Shown: positions 59,247 through 64,000 of the stretch, piece by piece | How positions within the stretch are numbered: position 1 is the stretch's first letter | Layout of the letters: each line of letters starts with the position of its first letter | DNA from: Caenispirillum salinarum AK4 | GTDB taxonomy: Bacteria > Pseudomonadota > Alphaproteobacteria > Rhodospirillales > Rhodospirillaceae | Direction of reading: 5' to 3' | DNA length: 64,000 nt | Assembly (NCBI RefSeq): GCF_000315795.1 | Contig: NZ_ANHY01000008.1 | Span: forward strand, 186,001 to 250,000 | Translations under genes and position numbers: made by a program | The notes under the pieces: generated by a model | The model's database searches: none | Told to the model about the DNA's origin: nothing | The model's input: only the letters and a program-made list of their open reading frames with translations

Positions 59247-60134
59247 CTACAGGCTACGACGATGGGCAGGCCGCATACCGACCAAGCCGGCGCGCGCAGC
59301 CTTCACCGTGTCGGCCAAACGCTGGGAGTCCTTGGGCAGCGTGCCGGCCAGCGGCAGGGCATTGCTCGCGTGGTTGGAGCGGAAAATCACCGGCCGCGGC
59401 GGGGCGAGCAGGCGCAGAAGGGTTTCCAGTTCGTCCAGCACGGCAAGATCGTCCTGGGGCACGAAGGCATCGCCCTGTTTGGCGAAGGTGTCCAGGAAGT
59501 CGGTCCGGCGCTCGGGCTCCAGGTACAGCTGCAGGGTCGACAGGAAGTTGGGCGGCGCCTCGTTGATGACCTGGGCCGTGCCCTCGATGTGCTTGCGCCA
59601 GTGGGTGCGCCCGCCCAGGCCCAGGATGACGGTGGCGGATGTCTTGATGCCGCAGTCGCGCGCCTTGTTCAGGGCGGTGGCGATGCCGCGCGGGCTCGCT
59701 CCCTTGGTGATGCGCTTGAGCATGTCGGCATCGCCCGACTCGACCCCGATGTAGACCAGCGACAGCTTGCGCGCACGCAAGGCGACCAGTTCCTCCGGCG
59801 TCTTCTTCAGGATGTTGGCCGGCGTGGCATAGGCCGAGACGCGCGCCAGCCGGGGCAGGTGGGCGTGCAGGATGTCCAGGATGGCGTGCAGGTGGTCGGC
59901 CGGCAGCGTCATGGCATCGCCGTCGGCCAGGAAGACGCGGTGCGCCTCCGGCCAGACGGCAGCGGCGCGGCGGACATCGTGCTCCACCTCTTCCAGCGGG
60001 CGGACGCTGAAGGTCTTGCTGCGGTACATGGAGCAGAAGCCGCAGCGGTTGAACGAACACCCCAGCGTCGCCTGGACGATCAGGTTATCGCCTTCCGAGG
60101 GCGGGCGGTAGAGCGGCATGTCGTAGGCGAGCAT
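59247..60134 (-). CDS. radical SAM protein
   Basis: The protein has 295 residues. The cluster motif CSFNRCGFC (Cys-4-Cys-2-Cys) with GCSFNRCGFCSMYRSKTF is that of a family of radical SAM enzymes annotated in COG1032. HRVFLADGDAMTLP and VYIGVESGDADMLKRI follow. It lacks a cobalamin-binding domain. The reaction is unknown. Confidence 0.85.
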   Translation of the reverse strand: MLAYDMPLYRPPSEGDNLIVQATLGCSFNRCGFCSMYRSKTFSVRPLEEVEHDVRRAAAVWPEAHRVFLADGDAMTLPADHLHAILDILHAHLPRLARVSAYATPANILKKTPEELVALRARKLSLVYIGVESGDADMLKRITKGASPRGIATALNKARDCGIKTSATVILGLGGRTHWRKHIEGTAQVINEAPPNFLSTLQLYLEPERRTDFLDTFAKQGDAFVPQDDLAVLDELETLLRLLAPPRPVIFRSNHASNALPLAGTLPKDSQRLADTVKAARAGLVGMRPAHRRSL

Positions 60135-60189
60135 GGGGCGGCCTCCGTGTCTGGCCGCTTATTTCGATCCGGGTGATCGAAATGAGCGG

Positions 60190-60285
60190 CATAGGGTCGC
60201 GACTGCGACCCCGCGCCGGTCAGGCGCGTGAGCCTGCGTGGCGCATGAACGCAGCGTCGATGATTGCAATCATCGACGCGTATTA
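60190..60285. repeat. palindromic intergenic repeat with 26-bp perfect palindrome
   Basis: The core CGACCCCGCGCCGGTCAGGCGC with GTGAG (compare 48957) is followed by the 26-base palindrome at 60254-60279 (arms GCGTCGATGATTG / CAATCATCGACGC). It lies between the cupin stop and the radical SAM start. Confidence 0.8.
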
Positions 60286-60795
60286 GGTCGTCAGCGCTTC
60301 AATAAGCGGCGCGGCGGCGGACCAGCCGTCCAGAAGCTCCGCCCGCCGGCCGTGTTCGTAGTCGGCGAATTCGAAGCCCGGCGAGACCGTGCAGCCCAGC
60401 AGCGCCACCTGGCCGCCCTCGGCCAGGCGCGCGCCCTGCCAGACGCCGGCGGGGACGACCACCTGCGGCGACTGGCCGTTGACGATGTCGTGGCCCAGCA
60501 TCACCGTTTCGGCGCGCCCGTCGGGGTAGAGGTGCAGCATCTCCACCGGGTCGCCCATGTAGAAGTGAAAGACCTCTTCGCTTTTCAGGCGGTGCAGGGC
60601 CGAAAAGGTGTCGGGCGTCAGCATATAGTAGATGGCGGTGCCCACCGACCGCGGCCCCTCGTAGACGCCGCCCAGCGCCTCGGCGGAAACCTGCCGTTCG
60701 CTGCGCCAGGTCTCGACGAAAAAACCGCCTTCTTCGGGGTGTGGCTCCAGGCCGAGCAGGGCGATGATGCGGCGGGCGTCCAGGTCTTCAGACAT
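60283..60795 (-). CDS. cupin superfamily protein (DUF985)
   Basis: The protein has 170 residues. GLEPHPEEGGFFVETWRS, SVGTAIYYMLTPDTFSALHRLKSEEVFHFYMGDPVEMLHLYPDG and VSPGFEFADYEHG match the DUF985/cupin_5 pattern; the metal ligands are in SALHRLKSDE and the later His. Function unknown. Confidence 0.87.
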   Translation of the reverse strand: MSEDLDARRIIALLGLEPHPEEGGFFVETWRSERQVSAEALGGVYEGPRSVGTAIYYMLTPDTFSALHRLKSEEVFHFYMGDPVEMLHLYPDGRAETVMLGHDIVNGQSPQVVVPAGVWQGARLAEGGQVALLGCTVSPGFEFADYEHGRRAELLDGWSAAAPLIEALTT

Positions 60796-60920
60796 TGGTG
60801 CTATCCCGAAAGTTCACGAAATCCATGACGTCCAGCGAGGTTGTCCCGGCTGCGTGCTGGGGGATAATGACGGGATAACGACCGAAAAACCAGCCGCTCC
60901 GGGGAAAGGCTCACCACGGC

Positions 60921-61370
60921 ATGTCCATCCACGGGATCTCCAGCTCCGCCACGGCCCATGCCCGTCCGCCCGCGGCACCGCTGATGTGGCGCCGGTCCAG
61001 GGTGGATTTCACCTATCCGCCGCTGGCGTCCATCGATCCGATGCGCGAGGGGTTGTCGGATGTGCCGGGTGTGGTCGTGGTCTGGGACGGCGCCCGGGCC
61101 GGCGCCGACGAACCGGCGGGCCGGTGCCTCTATGTGGGGCAGACGCGCGACTTGGCGGCGGCCGTCGGCCTGCTGCGCGAGGATCCGGCGCTGACGGCCC
61201 AGGCGGATGACCTGCGCGTGACCTGGGCCGCCATCGGCATCGCCCACCGGCCGGGCGTCGTCGCCTACCTGCGCGACATGCTGGGCCCGGCGGTGACGGA
61301 ATGCGGCCTGGACGCCCAGTGGCCCGTGCGGCCCGACGTGCGCCCGGTGCCCGTTCCGCTGCCGTCCTGA
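60921..61370 (+). CDS. conserved protein with GIY-YIG-like segment, uncertain
   Basis: The protein has 149 residues. VPGVVVVWDG...GRCLYVGQTRDLAAAVGLL recalls the GIY-YIG pattern (GVY...LYVGQ), but the catalytic Arg/Glu/Asn are not obvious. The C-terminal part is hydrophobic/Pro-rich (AAIGIAHRPGVVAYLRDMLG). A tentative start is set by the ATG that follows AAAGGC at distance. Function unknown. Confidence 0.55.
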   Translation: MSIHGISSSATAHARPPAAPLMWRRSRVDFTYPPLASIDPMREGLSDVPGVVVVWDGARAGADEPAGRCLYVGQTRDLAAAVGLLREDPALTAQADDLRVTWAAIGIAHRPGVVAYLRDMLGPAVTECGLDAQWPVRPDVRPVPVPLPS

Positions 61371-61452
61371 GGGCGGGGTGACGCAGGGTCGGGCGCTGAA
61401 CGAGTTCTACCGCCTTTAATCGGCCTTGCAAGGGCAGCTGACGGCGTGCGGG

Positions 61453-61535
61453 GGCCCTGCTTCCGCCGGGGCGACGGTTTTAACAAGTCATTGTTATAGC
61501 AGGCAAAATACTCGGATTTCCTGCGAAAGTGGGAC
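61453..61535. repeat. MITE-like palindrome pair, copy 2 (diverged)
   Basis: CCCTGCTTCCGCCGGGGCGACG, a 38-base AT-rich middle with AACAAGTCATTGTT, then TTTCCTGCGAAAGTGGGA. This is the same design as the copies at 49.9 and 63.1 kb. Confidence 0.65.
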
Positions 61536-61607
61536 TCGGTGGGCGGTGCTGCTCACTCGCTGCGCCCTCCTCGGAGGCGGCCTGACCCTTTCCTTCCAGC
61601 CTCATCC

Positions 61608-61796
61608 TCAGCGGGAGTGCCGCGACACCTCGTCTTCGACATGCTGGCCGGCGTGGTTGGGGATGACCCGCATGTATTTCCCCGGCATCGCATCGATCTC
61701 GGCGCCGCAGCAAATACAGCGCGTCGGCGTCGCAGAGGGAATCTCCTGTCCCGTGCGGCACTCCGGGCAGGTGACGGCGGTGAAGGACTGCGGCAT
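61608..61796 (-). CDS. small zinc-ribbon protein
   Basis: The protein has 62 residues. CPECRTGQEI and CICCGAEI give a CxxC-16/17-CxxC zinc ribbon, followed by a basic MPGKYMRVIPNH segment. GGAGA precedes the ATG. A longer frame begins upstream inside the glk end but looks like chance. Function unknown, possibly nucleic-acid binding. Confidence 0.6.
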   Translation of the reverse strand: MPQSFTAVTCPECRTGQEIPSATPTRCICCGAEIDAMPGKYMRVIPNHAGQHVEDEVSRHSR

Positions 61797-61908
61797 GGGA
61801 AAGGTCTCCGATCGTCGTTGCTGGCTCTGTGCCGAGGAGAACGGAGAAAGCCCCAGATTTGTTCCTGGTTTCCACCTTTCGGGAAGCGCCCACCCCTTTT
61901 CCGCCGGT

Positions 61909-62925
61909 TCAGCCCCGTACAAGTCCCGCCAGTCCGACAAAGGCGGGATAAGCGTGGGTGACCACGTCGACGGGAATGCCGCGCATGTAGGCCCGGAAGC
62001 GGCCCTTGGCCTCGAAGGCCTCGCGGAAGGGGCCGGCCTGGAACAGGTCCAGGTAGCGCGGCACGATGCCGCCCATGATCGCCACGCCGCCCAGCGCCCC
62101 TGACGAGAGCGCCAGGTTGCCGGCCACCGTGCCCAGCATGGCGAACATCAGGTCAAGCGCCTCGCGCGCCCGCGGGTCCTCGTCGGCGGCGGCGCGGCGG
62201 CCCAATTCAGCCGGATCGTCGGTGTCCGGCGTGGCGCCGTCCAGCCCGCATACCGCCTGATAGACGTTCACAAGCCCCGACCCGGAAATCACCCGCTCCG
62301 CCGAGACGTGGTCGAAGCGCCGGCGCAGGACGCCCAGCACCTCGGCCTCGCGCGGGGTGCGGGCGGGCATGGTGACATGGCCGCCTTCCGTCGCGACCGG
62401 CATGACCTTGCCGCCGCCCAGCGGCACCAGCAACGCAACGCCGAGCCCCGTGCCGGGGCCAAGCACGGCCACCGGCAGCCGCTCCACCGCCGGGCCGCCG
62501 CCGACGCGCACCCGGTCGTCCGCACCCAGGTGCGGCACGGCCAGCGCATTGGCGACGAAGTCGTTGACCACCTCCAGCCGATCCAGCTTCAGGCGCCGAC
62601 GCACGGCATCGACGCTGAAGTCCCAAGGGTTGTTGGTCAGCTTCACGCGGTCACCCAGCACCGGACAGGCGGCACAGAAGGCGCCTCGGTTAACCGGCTG
62701 GTGCGCCTCGATCTCGCGCAGGTAGGCTTCGGCGGCCTCTGCCGGTCCGTCGTAGTCGGCGCACAGCAGCGTGCGGGGCGAGAGGGTCGCGCCGGCGTCG
62801 TCCACCAGGGCGAAGCGTGCGTTGGTGCCGCCGATATCGGCGATCAACCCGAGGCCCGGCCGCGCGGGCGGTGGGGTGGTGTCGGTGACCGGCGGGGCGG
62901 GGGTGTCGTCGTGGGGGGCGGTCAT
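61909..62925 (-). CDS. glk: glucokinase
   Basis: The protein has 338 residues. LIADIGGTNARFALVD (ATP phosphate loop), VVNDFVANALAVPHL (catalytic Asp), VLGPGTGLGVALLVP, TEGGHVTMPARTPREAEVL and GVAIMGGIVPRYLDLF match the bacterial glucokinase family, which phosphorylates glucose. A 30-residue Pro/Thr-rich N-terminal tail precedes it; the start at 62949 is also possible. Confidence 0.93.
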   Translation of the reverse strand: MTAPHDDTPAPPVTDTTPPPARPGLGLIADIGGTNARFALVDDAGATLSPRTLLCADYDGPAEAAEAYLREIEAHQPVNRGAFCAACPVLGDRVKLTNNPWDFSVDAVRRRLKLDRLEVVNDFVANALAVPHLGADDRVRVGGGPAVERLPVAVLGPGTGLGVALLVPLGGGKVMPVATEGGHVTMPARTPREAEVLGVLRRRFDHVSAERVISGSGLVNVYQAVCGLDGATPDTDDPAELGRRAAADEDPRAREALDLMFAMLGTVAGNLALSSGALGGVAIMGGIVPRYLDLFQAGPFREAFEAKGRFRAYMRGIPVDVVTHAYPAFVGLAGLVRG

Positions 62926-63232
62926 GGTGCGTGATCCGTTAGGGGGCATGTCGCGAGTCGTCTGGCAGCAGTAGTGAATTCTTGCCTTCGAGGGTGTGAA
63001 GAAATCGGTGAACGTTCCCCTGACGGGCGCGCGGCAGAATGGCCAGCAGCGGAGGTGGATTCCTGCCTTCGCAGGAATGACGGCTGTTTAAGTTTGTGAT
63101 TCTCTTTAAAAATCACCGTCACCCCTGCGAAAGCGGGGGTCCATCACCGGCGTTCGCCACCCTGCCGCATATATACTGGAGGCTGTCGGCGTTTTCCCTA
63201 CACCTTCAAAGCGGGCGTGCGCGCCCGCACGC
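62926..63232. repeat. intergenic region between glk and otsA with MITE-like copy 3
   Basis: The MITE-like pair occupies 63056-63150: ATTCCTGC-CTTC-GCAGGAAT with GACG, a 35-base middle, then ACCGTCACCCCTGC-GAAA-GCGGGGGT. The rest shows no gene. Confidence 0.8.
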
Positions 63233-64000
63233 TCACGCATTCCCGAAGCCGCCGGGCGGGACGCTGCGGAGGACGGACAGAAAGCGCTCGCGCCACTTGT
63301 CCAGAGAACTGTCGTGGACCTTCGCCATCATGGATTCCCAACGCTCGCGCCGTTCCTCCAGCGGCATGGTGATGGCGCGGTTGAGGGCCTCGGCCACGTT
63401 ATCCTGGTCGTAGGGGTTGACCTGCAACGCGGCGTCCAGTTCCCGCGCCGCTCCGGCGAAGCGCGACAGCACCAGCACGCCCGGTTCGTGCGGGTTCTGG
63501 CTGGCGACGTACTCCTTGGCGACCAGGTTCATGCCGTCGCGCAAGGGCGTGACCAGCCCGACGCGGCAGGTGCGGTAGAAACCGGTCAGGGTTTCGCGCG
63601 GATAGCCCTTGTTGAGGTAGCGGATGGGCATCCAGTCCAGCTCGCCGTAGACCCCGTTGATGTGGCCGGCCAGCGCCTCCAGCTCCTCGCGGATGTTCTT
63701 GTATTCCGGCACCTCGCCGCGCGAGACCGGAGCAATCTGCATGAGCGAGACCTTGCCCTGGTGGGCCGGGAACTTCTCCAGGAAGCGCTCGAAGCTGCGG
63801 AAGCGTTCGGGGATGCCCTTGGAATAGTCCAGCCGGTCGACGCCGATGACCAGGTTGCGCTCGCCCATGTGCTTGACCAGCCGCCGCACGGCGGGTTCCT
63901 GCATGGCATGGGCGGACGTGCGCTGCATGGTCTCCACCTCGATGCCGATGGGGTAGACCTCTGCCTTCAGCGTGCGGCCGAAGGCGCGCACCATGTTGTC
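63233..64000 (-). CDS. otsA: trehalose-6-phosphate synthase, C-terminal part (runs off the window)
   Basis: The visible 256 residues are the C-terminal half of a GT20 enzyme that joins UDP-glucose (or GDP-glucose) and glucose-6-phosphate. VIGVDRLDYSKGIPERFRSFERFL, LMQIAPVSRGEVPEY, INGVYGELDWMPIRYLNKG and PLRDGMNLVAKEYVASQ match OtsA. The stop is at 63233; the N-terminal part lies beyond 64000. glk upstream would supply glucose-6-phosphate. Confidence 0.93.
   Translation of the reverse strand, partial: DNMVRAFGRTLKAEVYPIGIEVETMQRTSAHAMQEPAVRRLVKHMGERNLVIGVDRLDYSKGIPERFRSFERFLEKFPAHQGKVSLMQIAPVSRGEVPEYKNIREELEALAGHINGVYGELDWMPIRYLNKGYPRETLTGFYRTCRVGLVTPLRDGMNLVAKEYVASQNPHEPGVLVLSRFAGAARELDAALQVNPYDQDNVAEALNRAITMPLEERRERWESMMAKVHDSSLDKWRERFLSVLRSVPPGGFGNA

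Overview
The window is GC-rich chromosomal DNA from an alphaproteobacterium, most likely of the Rhodospirillales. The evidence is the gene content and order: an mdh-sucC-sucD-sucA-sucB-lpd block, ilvB-ilvH-ilvC, single copies of ubiA, secA, argJ and gshA, alphaproteobacterial small families such as DUF3572, an EtfB-type lysine methyltransferase next to ubiA, and very high third-position GC. I cannot name the species from sequence alone. No rRNA, CRISPR array or intact insertion sequence was seen; one tRNA gene is present.

Layout. Positions 1-3423 are the decayed edge of an integrative element: an IS5-like transposase remnant, an IS256-like transposase remnant, an excisionase-like helix-turn-helix ORF and a tyrosine integrase. 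The integrase reading frame runs into a tRNA-Val(GAC) gene, the probable attachment site. From 3.7 to 6.2 kb lie an N-formylglutamate amidohydrolase and three small lipoproteins, two of them tandem paralogs. From 6.3 to 12.3 kb are branched-chain amino-acid synthesis (ilvC, ilvH, ilvB, minus strand), miaA, divergent serB and a small conserved protein. From 12.4 to 24.4 kb are a PCuAC-like protein without its copper ligands, the TCA block on the minus strand (mdh-sucCDAB-lpd), a chromate transporter and a class I cytochrome c.

From 25 to 34.8 kb are a two-domain cold-shock protein with an RGG-like linker, DUF3572, a methyltransferase, an Ala-rich unknown protein, dinB, an OmpA-like lipoprotein, a membrane-anchored bactofilin fusion, a short-chain dehydrogenase, and small stress-type proteins (ElaB/DUF883-like, DUF1328, DUF2383-like). 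From 34.9 to 41.9 kb is a same-strand signalling cluster: a PAS/GAF hybrid histidine kinase, a 662-residue response regulator with an unassigned helical N-terminus, and a Cache-PAS-GGEEF diguanylate cyclase. From 42.1 to 53.9 kb are two small proteins, secA, a parvulin-type PPIase, argJ coupled to a GNAT-Nudix fusion, another Nudix hydrolase, ubiA translationally coupled to the EtfB-type methyltransferase, rsmE and gshA. From 54 to 64 kb are an App1-type phosphatase, a GST, a PRC-barrel protein, a methyltransferase, a chemoreceptor, a radical SAM protein, a cupin, glucokinase and the 3' part of otsA.

Three intergenic repeat families stand out. One is an element of about 190 bp bounded by inverted CACCAAG octamer arrays (three copies plus a hairpin remnant). 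One is a MITE-like palindrome pair (three copies in the last 14 kb). One is a repeat with a GCGCCGGTCAGGCGC core (two good copies and a diverged one). These repeats, the tRNA-linked island, the bactofilin fusion and the long response regulator are the least explained parts of the window.
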